A DNA stretch of 64,000 nucleotides. Origin: Malus domestica. Lineage: Eukaryota; Streptophyta; Magnoliopsida; Rosales; Rosaceae. Positions 11,332-23,590 of the stretch are shown piece after piece. How positions within the stretch are numbered: position 1 is the first letter of the stretch; each line of letters opens with the position of its first letter. Below the pieces are notes generated by a model. The model did not search any database, was not told where the DNA came from, and saw only the letters and a list, made by a program, of their open reading frames with translations. The stretch spans positions 21,004,501 through 21,068,500 of the forward strand of contig NC_091675.1 in the NCBI RefSeq assembly GCF_042453785.1, read 5' to 3'. The position numbers and the translations under genes are program-made.

Positions 11332-12113
11332 TCCACAGCCACTTCAACGCCGGTGACATTTGTATATCACGGCGGATTTATAGGGTTTGATGATTTCGAC
11401 TACAGCAGCACCCGGCAGGGCTCTAACAACAACTGCCTTGTGCTGGTGCAGCTTGGTTTCCGACGGCGGCTGACTTTTCCCGGAAATCGCATGTAACGCT
11501 GTCGTTTTAAAAATTTGAAATCGCGCCAGGTATTTTACCGGTAAAGACTAACGAGAGACGAGATGTTTTTATTGTCTCTCTATAGCCTTCGCTGCTGTCA
11601 GCTGTGAAGGAAACGGTGCGGTTTGAGTACCAATTCAATTCCTTTTTGATCGGGTTTTTTTCTAAAAGAACTTTGACGGGTTTAAATGATTAAAGCAAAT
11701 CAGATTGGATCGGATGGCAACTTGCTCGTGATGGCCCAATTCAATCCAATAGGTTTTATGTTTTGGGGTTTTAAGCATGTGACAAAATTTAAACACGACA
11801 TATTGCAGGATTGGAACCATATTTTCTAAGCAAAACAAATAAAAATTACTTAAAAACTGAGTTGTAACAATAAGAATAAAATAAAGGGTAGAGTGAATAA
11901 CACCATAATTGACTTTTTAATGTAAAAATATGATTTTTCGTTAAAATGAACAGTACCGGAAGCTTTTCGTTAAAATTCCCAATTTTCTAATGTCGATACG
12001 TCTCTCTATTAGCCGTACATAAGAGTGACACGCTGCTGTCAATTTGTTAATACATATTTGTTGGTTATAACAGTTTTAGTACAGACACAAGTATAACAAC
12101 GACTGATGATGAT
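11332..12113. other. 5' flank of B3-like copy B, with a MITE
   Basis: From about 11490 the text parallels positions 1-120 (duplicated flank). About 11846-11988 is a diverged member of the small MITE family also seen at 16388, 17626 and 39017 ('aataaagggtagagtgaata', 'tttttcgttaaaatgaacag', ending 'cgttaaaattccc'). No gene seen. Confidence 0.6.
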
Positions 12114-13056
12114 GTGATGATAGCGGAAATAAAGACTGTTTTAACTCTTTCTTACACAAAGCATCCGCTTTTGGATTCAGAATCCTCCGGCGATGAGTTG
12201 AAGGGCTTGAGACAAAACAATCTTGATGTACATCGAAAGATCGAGCAACGATTATTGGAAATTCAACAAGAATTTGCAGCAGCCTTACAGGGACGAGAAG
12301 CAGTTACTGCACAACAAGAACAAAGCTTTCTTCAATGCCAGGAATCTTCAGCCCCACATGCCCAACAACCTGCTGCCCTACATGCCCATGAAGCCATTGC
12401 AGCGTGACAAGGCATGCCCCAACAGCCACAAGAACGAGGCCTAGGTTCGCACTATGGAATTCACAACTCTGTCTTTAGTGATCTCCCACCATTCGCAAGC
12501 TTCCTGCACTTGAAACAATTTCAAAATCTGGCAGGCTCATATGCTGCCCTGCAAACCCACGAAGCCATTGCTGGGGCGCATGGATCGTTGGATGGAGTTA
12601 GCAGCAATGTCCCTCATGATCTCCCACCAACAGCAACTGGGCCAAGCCTCAAACATTCGATTCAATTTCAAGAACCTGCAGCACCACAAGCCCTGAAATC
12701 CCAACAAACCATTGCTGCTGCACACAAAAAACCAAAACTGGAACCGCCATCTTATTATGAATTTGACAGCTGCGTCCCCCGAAGCAAGCCCACCAGTCCC
12801 AAACATCCAACACCCGATTCAAATACGCAGAAAGCCTTTTGAGAAGCAGTTGGCACATGGCGATGTGACACAAGACATACTAAGGCTGAAGAATTATGAC
12901 GCAGAAAGGCATGTCTTGCAGTCGTTGAAACCATATGAAGATCCTAAACAAGGCATCATGACCAGAATGTATGACATAGATGGTAATGAGTACGATCTGA
13001 TGTTGCCAGTTTTTAGACCCCCGGAAAAAGATAAAGCCGGAGTTGTTGAGGCATGA
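12114..13056 (+). pseudogene. B3 DNA-binding-domain protein, decayed copy B
   Basis: Paralogue of 701-2678. The N-terminal frame (ATG at 12114) carries an SESSGDELKGLRQ segment matching SDSSGNELEDLRR of copy A, then a Gln/Ala-rich region, and stops at TGA 12405-12407. The same frame resumes at 12414 with QGMPQQ..GSHYGIHNSV. A frameshift near 12760-12840 is needed to enter the frame that encodes the B3 start (KPFEKQLAHGDV, about 12829 on). That frame ends at 13056 after the LLxSLKPYEDPKQG and DIDGNEYDLML segments, so the second half of the B3 fold is missing. Truncation plus stops indicates a nonfunctional gene; a short expressed product cannot be excluded. Confidence 0.75.
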
Positions 13057-14351
13057 ACCGCTGCATGAGAAGGTCTACAAAGTCAATGACATTTCTTTCG
13101 ATTCGATCAAGTTGTATGCAAGAAGTTAAACTGTTCCTGGAAGTTTACATAATTTGGCAACGTACAAATCATAATCTCCAACTTTGTGAATCCATTTATG
13201 AAAATGCTAGGTCTACAACAGTTGGTAAAATAAACGTAATGAAGTAGCCAATAGGACTGATTTTAACAAATCGAACAAAACTTATGCAGATACATTATTC
13301 GAACTCAAAGAAAGATAACTAAAGCAGCTATATCATTGAATGCTTTCCAAAAATGAATGCTTTGCATCATGAAGATCCCCAATAGTCTTCTAATAGACTA
13401 GGTAAACTGCACTTCCACTGTGATGAATCACTACTTTGCTACTCTACATTTTGACAATCCTTGCTACCCGAGCCTTGAATTTCTTCACGCTTCTCTCCTC
13501 CTAGAGAGTCACCAAAAGAAAATGCACACCGTTAGGTATTGAAGTTGCATAACCACAACAAACCAGAAAAGAGTGCGGTAACGTGCAAGGATAACAAGTG
13601 CTGTCAAAAGCCATTTCCTGAAACCATTGACAAGTAATTTGGCTGCTTAGATGACATTATTGTGCGCTTATGTGTGTGCTGCAAAACTGCGTGTGTAGCC
13701 GTATGCACGTTTGGACGCGCTACAATTGGGCAACCAATATCACTCTACACTAAAATACATATAGATCTTGTATATTTGTGCCCATTAATCATTTAATAAG
13801 CCACTTCCAATGATGTATGATGTACCTAACAAACCACTCACTCAAATTATTTTCCAAGGTAAGCACAGATTTTCCTACTAATTCTTCCATGACATTCTCC
13901 AGCTCCCCAACAAAGTCATGATATAAAGCCCCAGATACTAAGGAAATCTATTTACTATTTAGAGACTGGATGAAAACGGGATTCGGGACACGACTTGAAA
14001 CTCATAGTGCTTATATAGCATCCTTCAAGTCTCGGTAACCTTTACAAAGGAACAATAAATAGCCTAAGACTAGCTGAGAGGTTTCATAACTTTCATTAAT
14101 GTGCAAAATCAAGCAAGCAGCTTTGTTAAGCCCCATTGACAAATTCATCATTTCCCGCATTTTTGTTAATCATACTACGAAAACTGGAATTGTAAACCAG
14201 CATACTACGAAAACTTTCTTGGGTTTAACGATACCCGAAAAACAATGAAAAGCTCAAAAAGGGTATATATCTCCTAATGCCAAACTACAATGCACACCAC
14301 ACATTCAAATTCAAAATCACAAAACGCAGGAACAGAAATGCAGAAATTACC
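13057..14351. other. 3' flank of B3-like copy B
   Basis: No gene seen. 13057-13320 and 13760-13890 correspond to flanks of copy A (2690-3010 and 8207-8335), showing the duplicated block before the LTR-derived insertion in copy A. Confidence 0.5.
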
Positions 14352-14933
14352 TCACTCCATAGAAACTTTGGCACCAACTTCCTTCATCTTGGCAACAATC
14401 GATTCGGCCTCCTCCTTCGTAACCCCCTTCTTCAACAGCGTAGGTGCCTTCTCCACCAAGTCCTTGGCCTCCTTCAGACCCAAATCCGTAAACGTCCTCA
14501 CCTCCTTAATCACCTTGATCTTTGCCGCAGCATCGAAGGAATCGAGCTTTACATCAAACACCAACTTTTCGGCCTTCTCCTCGCTTTTGGCCGCCGCCGC
14601 TCCGCCCTTGCCGGCCCCTCTCAACCCGCCGAATCCCATCCCGGGCATCATCATCACCATCGCCGGCATCTCCTTCACGCCCAATTTCTCCCTCAGAACC
14701 TCCGTGAGGTCCGAGACTTCGAGCAAGGTGAGGCCCGAGATCTCGTCCGCGATCGCCGATACCGCCCCAGACGGCGGCGGCCTTTGTTCCGGTGCAGCGG
14801 TGGTGTAATTGCACAGTACATGAGAGAAAATCTGGGGCTTCGATTGGAGAGATGAAATGGGATTAGGATTTTGGGGGTTTAGGGTTTTTTGAATGCGGGA
14901 AAAACGTGGGGAAATGAATCGTAAATATCTCAT
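14352..14933 (-). CDS. Ribosomal protein bL12 (L7/L12), probably mitochondrial
   Basis: An intact, intronless 193-codon gene. Residues 1 to about 45 are Arg/Ser/Asn-rich with few acidic residues (MRYLRFISPRFSRIQ), as in mitochondrial presequences. About 53-85 match the L12 N-terminal dimerisation region (ISGLTLLEVSDLTEVLREKLGV), followed by a flexible Met/Gly/Ala hinge (about 89-115). The C-terminal factor-binding domain (about 120-193) is canonical: EKLVFDVKLDSFDAAAKIKVIKEVR, GLKEAKDLVEKAP, LLKKGVTKEEAE, ending KVSME. In ribosomes this protein forms the stalk that recruits translation GTPases. Mitochondrial rather than plastid targeting is inferred from the presequence and the Met/Gly hinge. 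The start is the first ATG, with the presequence intact. Confidence 0.92.
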   Translation of the reverse strand: MRYLRFISPRFSRIQKTLNPQNPNPISSLQSKPQIFSHVLCNYTTAAPEQRPPPSGAVSAIADEISGLTLLEVSDLTEVLREKLGVKEMPAMVMMMPGMGFGGLRGAGKGGAAAAKSEEKAEKLVFDVKLDSFDAAAKIKVIKEVRTFTDLGLKEAKDLVEKAPTLLKKGVTKEEAESIVAKMKEVGAKVSME

Positions 14934-15534
14934 TTTGTAGGGACCGGGAGTGTAATTTTAGGGAATTTGAGGAAGTTATCTGAGCATGGCGGTTGTGGGA
15001 GGAGCATAGAATTTCAGAAGGTTGGAGCGTCCATGGCCTTGAAGCTCTGAGAAGAGTGAGAGAGTTACTGTTATGGCGCGAGTGGGAGTGACCCGCAGAA
15101 GGCTTAAACCCTACGGGACGAAGGCTTAAGTTTGAGCTTTGTGAAGTAAAAGTCGATTATGAGCCCAAAGTCTTTAGGCCCAAAAACATGACGTTCTTGT
15201 TTGTACAAGATGTCTGGTTCTTTATTAAATGAACGACTGTTAAAGTGGTTTTCAAATAGGGGTGTAATTTTTTGCCAAATTATCATATCAACCGAATTAC
15301 CAACGGTACCATATTAAAGTTGTGTCAAAAAATTTGTACCATTGGTAATGGTACGGTATTTGTATCGTACCATACATTTTCGGTACAGTAATGATATTCA
15401 AAATCATTACCAGTGATATACCGTACCGTACCACTACTATTAATATTATATCATTTATTTATTCATTTATATATAATTAGGTATTATTATCATTATATAT
15501 GCACTTTATAATGCTCAATTGATCAACAAATTGG

Positions 15535-16160
15535 AGGAAAAGGGAAAAAGGAAAGAATGCTTTATGTTTTTCGCATCTTCTTCCAAGAAAGAACGGTGTC
15601 GGTAAAAAAGAAAGGGTCAAAAAGGGAAAAAAAGAAAGAATGCTTTATATTTTTCGCATCTTCTTCTAAGAAAGAAATGCTCAAATTTCACTTTGTAAAA
15701 TGGGCTAAAATGCACACTCACACTAGTGTGGTTTGGAAAATTATAAGGCCCAGGCCCACAACCATTCACTATTCGAAAAGAGAGGGTCAAAAAGGGAAAA
15801 AAGAGAAAGAATGCTTTATGTTTTTCGCATCTTCTTCCAAGAAAGAATTGCACCGGCCGAAGAGATGCTCAAATTTCACTTTGTAGAATGTGCTAAAATG
15901 CACACTCACACTAGTGTGGATTGGAAAATTATAAGGCTCAGGCCCACGACCATTCACTATTCAAAAAGAGAGGGTCAAAAAGGGAAAAAACAAAGGAAAG
16001 AATGCTTTATGTTTTTCGCATCTTCTTCCAAGAAAGAACTGCGCCGGCCGAAGAGATGCTCAAATTTCACTTTGTAGAATGAGTTAAAATGCACATTCAC
16101 ACTAGTGTGGTTTGGAAAATTATAAGGCCTAGGCCCACGACCATTCACTATTCGACTGTC
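15535..16160 (+). repeat. ~187-bp tandem array inside the hAT-like element
   Basis: Three units contain 'atgctttatgtttttcgcat', 'cttcttccaagaaaga', 'tgctcaaatttcactttg' and 'acactcacactagtgtgg'. Unit anchors lie near 15641, 15813 and 15999, with a partial unit at 15557. Short frames in it are repeat translations. Confidence 0.8.
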
Positions 16161-16387
16161 ATTCTCTCATTTACTCTTAATAAATTTGGACAAGACATAT
16201 AATGTTACGTTTATCACGTGTTTTTACTATTATTTGTATTCTCTTTAATAAAAGTAGGACTCGCCAACGCATGTGAATCATTTTCTATTAGAAAAATGAT
16301 ACAAATTATAGTATAAATAACTGGTAAAAGTAACCTTTTTGTTTAAGATGATGCTTTCATACGTAATTTCTTATGCCTAATTTTTAA

Positions 16388-16567
16388 AGGAAAACTAATG
16401 AAAAGTCCTAAAAAACTAGGCACAAGTACTCAAGTTATAGTTTTAATGAAAATGACAAAATGAAGATGTAAGTGAACAATACTAGGAGTAACTTTGCAAA
16501 GTAAAAATGTCCTTAACGTTAAGAGTGAACAGTACCATAAGTGTTTCGTTAAGATTCCCAATTTTTA
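16388..16567 (+). mobile_element. Small MITE, family 'aggaaaactaatgaaaa'
   Basis: Starts 'aggaaaactaatgaaaa', contains 'aagtgaacaatactaggag', and ends 'tttcgttaagattcccaa'. It is related to 11846-11988, 17626-17787 (inverted) and 39017-39171. It lies inside the hAT-like element, so it inserted later or was carried along. Confidence 0.65.
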
Positions 16568-17625
16568 AACTACCTATCATATTGTAGTAAATTTAAAATT
16601 TGGTACCAAATTATAATTTTATTACAGAGATTGTTTTTCTTGTTGTTCAAATTTCGAATGGGGGTGGTGATGGAGAAAGAAGTGGATACGAGAGTGGTTA
16701 GGGGTGGATTTTTTGCCAAATTACCATACCAAAGTTGTGCCAAAAAAATTTGTACCATTGGTAATGGTATGGTATTTGTACCGTACCATACATTTTCAGT
16801 ACGGTAATGGTATTCAAAACCATTACCAGTGATATACCATACCGTACCACTACTATTAATATTATACCATTTATTTATTCATATATATATATATATACAT
16901 ATAATTAGATATTATTATCATTATAATGCACTTTATATTTTTTTTCCTAGTAATTTATCCAATCATCTCACCCTCTAACATCTACTTTCCCAATAAAAAA
17001 ACATAAGCCTTCTTGAGTTGTGACTCTTCATTTTTCACTCATCTAGCCATCGGCTTCATCTATGTTGCTCCCGTTCCGACAACTCTTTCTCTCTTCGCTG
17101 TCCATCTCATCTTCTCCTTCATCAAATTGGGATGTCTTTCTCTCTGGCTTCGTCTATCAAGTTAATTTTTGTACAATTTTAAAGAATGTAGAGATGAAAT
17201 TCATGAATCTTTGTACTATTTTTTTTAGGGATGTTGGGTTCTTTTGGCAATTCTTTCATCTATTTACTTCTTGTTTCTTAAATGAATATTTATAAAATTC
17301 TCATAATTAAATAAAAAAGTTTTAGAAACCCAAAAAGAGTGGCCAAAGCACATTTGGGCCTTGAATTGGGTTGAAGAAAAAAAAAATCTAATTTTGGCCT
17401 AAAAGAATGGTCCAAAACAAAGTGGTCATTACCATTACCATTACCATACAATGCTAACCGAACTATTTGGCATGCTGAAATTTGGTATACTGAAAGTTTG
17501 GCATGGTAATGGTAATAGATTTTGTCATACCAAAAGTTTAGTATGGTAATTGGTACATGGGTTTTGGTACGATAATCGTACCAATACCACTCCTATTTTC
17601 AAGTTCTTTACATTAGTTTTCCTGA

Positions 17626-17787
17626 TTTGGTAATTTTAACGAAAGGCTTCCGATACTGTTAACTTTAACGAAAAATCACATTTTTTCACTAAAAAGTCAA
17701 TTATGATACTATTTACTTTATCCTTTATTTTGTCCTTATCGATAAAACTCAAAATTTTCAAATTATTTTCATTAGTTTTCCTGATTT
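17626..17787 (-). mobile_element. Small MITE, same family, inverted
   Basis: Reverse-complement member: begins 'ttttaacgaaaggcttcc', contains 'actttatcctttattttg', and ends 'cattagttttcctga'. The end motif is also present at 17611-17625 just outside, so the terminus is duplicated or a second fragment abuts. Confidence 0.65.
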
Positions 17788-17790
17788 TAA

Positions 17791-19281
17791 ATAAGCAGTG
17801 GATTAATTTTTCTTATTTTAAAAACAAATGATCAATTGGTGGCTTCGTCACGGCAGTCCACTTTTCTGGGTGCCGGGGAAGACTCACAAAGATATTTTAA
17901 GCTCCCTATAACCACAATAGTGCAATTCACTAATGCCAGAAATCGACGTATTATCTATACAAAAATTATACTTTTTTTAATTAATAAATTGCAGACGTTC
18001 AACACAAAAAACTTTGTAATTCACTTTCTACTTTACAATGATTCAAAACATACCAATACTAACCCTCAAAATGCATGCTTGAAAGTTTGGTCAAAGAAAA
18101 ATGTTGGTCTGAATACCTAATTTTATACAATTGTGTCTATTATAATGTAGTATTTAATTGTCACGTTGATGAGTAGATATATAGTTATAGAAAACCGAAC
18201 AAAATAAAGTTACTCGTGATAATATCATGTTCACATCCTAATCTTGCATAGTCAAGCACTATGGCAATGCTTATTCATTTATGTTTTTATAAAGTATACT
18301 AACTAGAGGTATGTAGTACGCATAATATTAATGTGTTTCAAATATCCGACCAAACTTTTTCTCTTTTCTTTTTGTTTGGGCATTTTTATGAAATTATGCA
18401 GTGCATTAAATTGTTTAATGTGAGTTTTTATCTTAAAATCTTAATCGACCTCAAGCCTCATGCCTATCAATTCTTTAGTCCTAACTCATGAATCTCATTA
18501 GATGCGATTTTTCTTGAGTACCTATAGGCATTTAATGTTGATACATATTTGATCGCTAAATTTGATCTAATTGCATAAAATAAGTGTTCAAAGACTTTTT
18601 TTTTTAACATAACGATAAAGTGTTCCATTACTAAGAACAACACGTACAAGAGGTGTTAGAGGAGTACATATTCTCTAATGACCAATTTCATGATTCAGAA
18701 ATGATTCGTACAAAACACCTATAATTTTAAACCCCTATTGGTTTCCATAATAGACCACTAGGACTAAGAGTGTCTCGAAGTAGATTTGTCACAAAAAACA
18801 AAAGACACGACAAACCAAGCATCGAGACCCTCATAAAAACCATCGTAAACAGCGAGGCCACAATAGATCGCCTAGACAACACAAACCCGATCTAAACGGT
18901 ACAAATATGAAACATAAAAACTAAACTAAGTTACTAAGCTAAAGTCGCTGACATATCTATGGACTCAACCACGGGGTACGTGTTTCTCGAATAATAAAAA
19001 CCTCTTATGATTCTGCGTTGCTTGCTGCATTTAGAATAGCCTCTCATTCTGAACCTTCGTCATTCTTTGAGGAAGGAATTGCTGACGATTCCGACCAGCT
19101 CTGTAATTTCGAGGTTGGCTTAGATCTTTCTGCCATTTTGGGGAACATCTTGGCCTTAACTTCTACTTGAGTTGGTTCAGTTCGCTGGTGCCAAAGGCTG
19201 ACCAATGAACCAGGGTCTAATAGGATGCGATTGACCTTGTGATTGTAAATCTCCTTGTTAGGACGATTGTGTTCTATCATT
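17791..19281. other. Intergenic AT-rich DNA
   Basis: I see no gene, RNA gene or named repeat here. A weak open frame on the minus strand (19044-19280) has no recognisable motif and is not called. Confidence 0.5.
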
Positions 19282-19401
19282 GATCAGAGATTTCTCTATG
19301 AACAATACGAATTAGAGTTTGAAGAAGGCGAAGGAATCCTCGACTTGCAACGGATAGAGGGGGATTTATTCAATTACATAGTTTGGGCTCCTAGAATATG
19401 G
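19282..19401 (+). pseudogene. ycf2: Plastid-derived fragment of ycf2 (NUPT)
   Basis: The translation [16 protein letters not shown], then [12 protein letters not shown] and IVWAPRIW, corresponds closely to a stretch of the plastid Ycf2 protein as I remember it. Similarity begins and ends abruptly, which fits a ~120-bp nuclear insertion of plastid DNA. It is out of context and not functional. Confidence 0.7.
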
Positions 19402-19572
19402 GAGGCAAGTGAAGTTGATGAGTTGTATGATGGGCAACTATCTCATGCAGTTTGGACAGGACTCAGCTATTAGTTAGAACCCCCTTGGTTTCGAGGTGAA
19501 CCCTTTCACTTTATTTTATTATATAAGCTTAGCGAAAATAATGTTTTTTTAGTACGCCTAAGAGATGGATTC

Positions 19573-19865
19573 TGTAACATCCCACATCGCCCAGGGAGTG
19601 GATCCAGTAAGCCTTATATGTATATTCTCATTTCTACCTAGCATGAGGCCTTTTGGGAGCTCACTGGCTTCGGGTTCCATCGGAATTCCGGAGTTAAGTA
19701 AGTTCGCGCGAGAGTATTCCCAGGATAGGTGACTCATTTGGAAGTTCTCGTGTGAGTTCCTAAAAACAAAATCGTGAGGGCGTGGTTGGGGCCTAAAGTG
19801 GATAATATCATGCTACGGCGGAGTCGAGCCCGGGATGTGGTGGGGGCCTAGGTCGGGATGTGACA
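19573..19865 (+). repeat. Cassandra 5' LTR with 5S rRNA-like core
   Basis: The segment from 'gggagctcactggcttcggg' through 'ggcgtggttggggcc' resembles plant 5S rRNA, including the internal control region (RNA polymerase III promoter) around 'gagttaagtaagttcgcgcg'. It shows several changes relative to the second LTR, so the insertion is not recent. Confidence 0.85.
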
Positions 19866-19925
19866 ATTTGGTATCAAAGCCAATCCATGGCCGGAAATAT
19901 GCCGACGAGGACGTCGGGCCCCTAA

Positions 19926-20998
19926 GAGCAGTTCCACTGGAGGTGGAATAGCTTGGCACTTAGTGGAAAAAACAAGCTGGGACTCAGCCAATTCACTCCA
20001 GCCCGTGGAATAGACTGGCACCCAGCCCAAGCCAGTCCATAGGCCAGCCTAAAATCGACAGAGGAAGGAGACGGGTCATTTGACGCCATGTTGACGTCAT
20101 GGCTACCGTCTCTCTCATCCGGAACACCATCCGACGCCTAGAACCCGATCCCTGGAACCCCATCAACCCCATTCCCCTGATAAATCCATATATTCAACAC
20201 CATATCCCCCTTCCCTTTGTGAGCTCCGGCGAGACGACGAGGAGACGGGTCATTTGACGCCATGTTGACGTCATGGCTACCGTCTCTCTCATCCGGAACA
20301 CCATCCAACGCCTAGAACCCGATCCCTGGAACCTCATCAACCCCCTTCCCCTGATAAATCCATATATTCAACACCATATCCCCCTTCCCTTTGTGAGCTC
20401 CGGCTAGACGACGACGAGAAGACCAGGATCGGCTTTGTTCACCATCCCAACCCCTCCCTCTTTGTTTCTCTCCCTGTTATCCGGACAACCATTCTCTCTT
20501 TCTCTCACTATCACTCGCTCTTTCTCTCACTATCTCCCTTCCACTCTGCCATGCCAGGATCGGCATGGCTATGCCTGCGCCGAAGAAAGAACGAAGTGAA
20601 GGGGGAATGAACTAACCCCAATCTGAAACCCTATTGATAAAAAGACGATTCTACCCCTCTAACTCATCATCCAAACTGTGGGATCTGAAGATGAGATGGG
20701 CAACCTCGTCATTTTACACCATAAAAAAATTTCTGGAATGGTGTGGTGCGGGAGCGTTGGTGTGGTGAGGAGGAGGTCCTTTTCTAGAAGAAGAAGAAAG
20801 GAAGAAGTCAGAAAATAAAAAACCAAATTATTATTTTATAATAAAAATTAATAATATTTTAATAAAATTGACTAGGCTATTTAGTTTTAGGGGTGGAGAT
20901 GCATTGGTCTATTACTGTTCATTAGAGTCTATCACTGTTCACATGAGTGGATAAATGGGCTGGGTGCTGGCGCAAAGTCTTTAGGGGTGGACTTGCTC
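19926..20998. mobile_element. PIF/Harbinger-like MITE nested in Cassandra
   Basis: The termini are inverted repeats: GAGCAGTTCCAC at the left and GTGGACTTGCTC at the right. They are flanked by TAA on both sides (19923-19925 and 20999-21001), the 3-bp target duplication typical of PIF/Harbinger. A tandem duplication of about 172 bp lies inside (about 20071-20242 and 20243-20412, starting 'gacgggtcatttgacgcc'). No transposase frame, so non-autonomous. Confidence 0.8.
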
Positions 20999-21011
20999 TA
21001 AGAGGGTGGAT

Positions 21012-21281
21012 TGTAACATCCCACATCGCCCAGGGGAATGGATCTTGTAAGCCTTATATGTATATTCTCATCTCTACCTAACACGAGGCTTTTTGGGAGC
21101 TCACTGACTTCGGGTTCCATCGGAATTCCGAAGTTAAGGAGTTCGCGCGAGAGCAATCTCATGATGGGTGATCCACCGGGAAGTTCTTGTGTGAGTTCCC
21201 AGAAACAAAACCGTGAAGGCGTGGTTGGGGCCCAAAGCGGACAATATCGTACTACGGTGGAGTCAAGCCCGAGATGTGACA
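21012..21281 (+). repeat. Cassandra 3' LTR with 5S rRNA-like core
   Basis: Second LTR copy, 270 bp versus 293 bp for the first; the 3' end lacks the segment 'ggtgggggcctaggtcggga'. The 5S-like core is preserved ('ggttccatcggaattccgaa', 'ggtgatccaccgggaag'). Confidence 0.85.
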
Positions 21282-21749
21282 GATTCTATATAAACCGATG
21301 GATCGTGACAAGTCGTTACTACTAGCAATGACATCCTCTTTCATTACTTCATCCTTTTCATATCTCTCTCCCTTGTCCTCAGTTACTCATCAAATGGCAG
21401 GTCATATCTTTAAGTTCGATCCAATGGTTTGGATAGAGACAATTAGAAAAAATATATATATATTTCGTTGTAAGCAAAAAAACAAAGACAACCTTACCAA
21501 AAAAAGAAAAAAAGTCGATTAAAATGTGTCTAGCTACTAAAGTAAAATTCCAAAAAGCCAAATGAAATAAAGAAGTTTGACAAATGTAAAAAAAGTAAGT
21601 GCAATCTCCATTAAAATACAGCAACACTAAATTACATCATGGGATGCCCACTATTTATCCTTGAAAGCACAAAATACACACAAAAAAAAGAAAAAGAAAA
21701 AGAAAAAAAACACAAACTGCATACAAAAATTATTCACCCTTAATCATAA
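21282..21749. other. Peroxidase 3' side / Cassandra flank
   Basis: No gene. Contains the GATTC target duplication copy at 21282-21286 and an A/G-rich run at about 21682-21712. The last ~150 bases are likely the 3' UTR of the peroxidase gene on the minus strand. Confidence 0.5.
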
Positions 21750-23455
<1,706 letters not shown>

Positions 23456-23552
23456 GATGCAGTTTCTTGGAGAAGAAGAAAGACTTGAAATTTGAATATT
23501 TTGGTTTGCTGAATCCTTTGGGTGGATTGATGACATTTATAGAGGATATTTG

Positions 23553-23554
23553 TG

Positions 23555-23588
<34 letters not shown>

Positions 23589-23590
23589 CT
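23553..23590. repeat. (GA)n microsatellite upstream of the peroxidase
   Basis: Uninterrupted GA run about 100 bases before the peroxidase ATG, inside its likely 5' UTR/promoter; candidate polymorphic marker. Confidence 0.9.

Larger units (their letters stand above)
15257..17595 (+). mobile_element. hAT-like non-autonomous DNA transposon
   Basis: The left end 'taggggtg' and the right end 'cactccta' are short inverted termini. The flanking octamers are 'ttttcaaa' (15249-15256) and 'ttttcaag' (17596-17603), an 8-bp target duplication with one mismatch, as expected for hAT. The subterminal DNA is filled with 'ggtaatggta'/'taccattacc' motifs in both orientations. A second left-end-like segment lies at about 16700-16925, nearly repeating 15257-15480, so the element is composite or internally rearranged. 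No transposase frame is visible. Confidence 0.7.
19573..21281 (+). mobile_element. Cassandra-type TRIM retrotransposon (with nested element)
   Basis: Two direct LTRs (19573-19865 and 21012-21281) start TGTAACATCCCACATCG and end ATGTGACA. They are flanked by the 5-bp target duplication GATTC (19568-19572 and 21282-21286). A tRNA-Met-type primer binding site TGGTATCAAAGC follows the first LTR at 19869-19880, and a purine-rich 'aagagggtgga' precedes the second LTR. The LTRs contain 5S rRNA-like sequence. There is no coding capacity, as expected of TRIMs. The internal region is enlarged by a nested 1073-bp element; without it the TRIM would be about 633 bp, a normal size for Cassandra. Confidence 0.93.

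Noticed and set aside
14277..14855. Long plus-strand frames opposite the L7/L12 gene
   Set aside because: Shadows of the minus-strand coding region; composition follows the complement of a real gene.
19044..19280. 78-codon minus-strand frame next to the ycf2 fragment
   Set aside because: No recognisable motif, start context or neighbour support.
19573..19865. Genuine 5S rRNA gene
   Set aside because: The 5S-like text lies inside a TRIM LTR with target duplications and has substitutions and small gaps, so it is the Cassandra 5S-derived module rather than a 5S gene.
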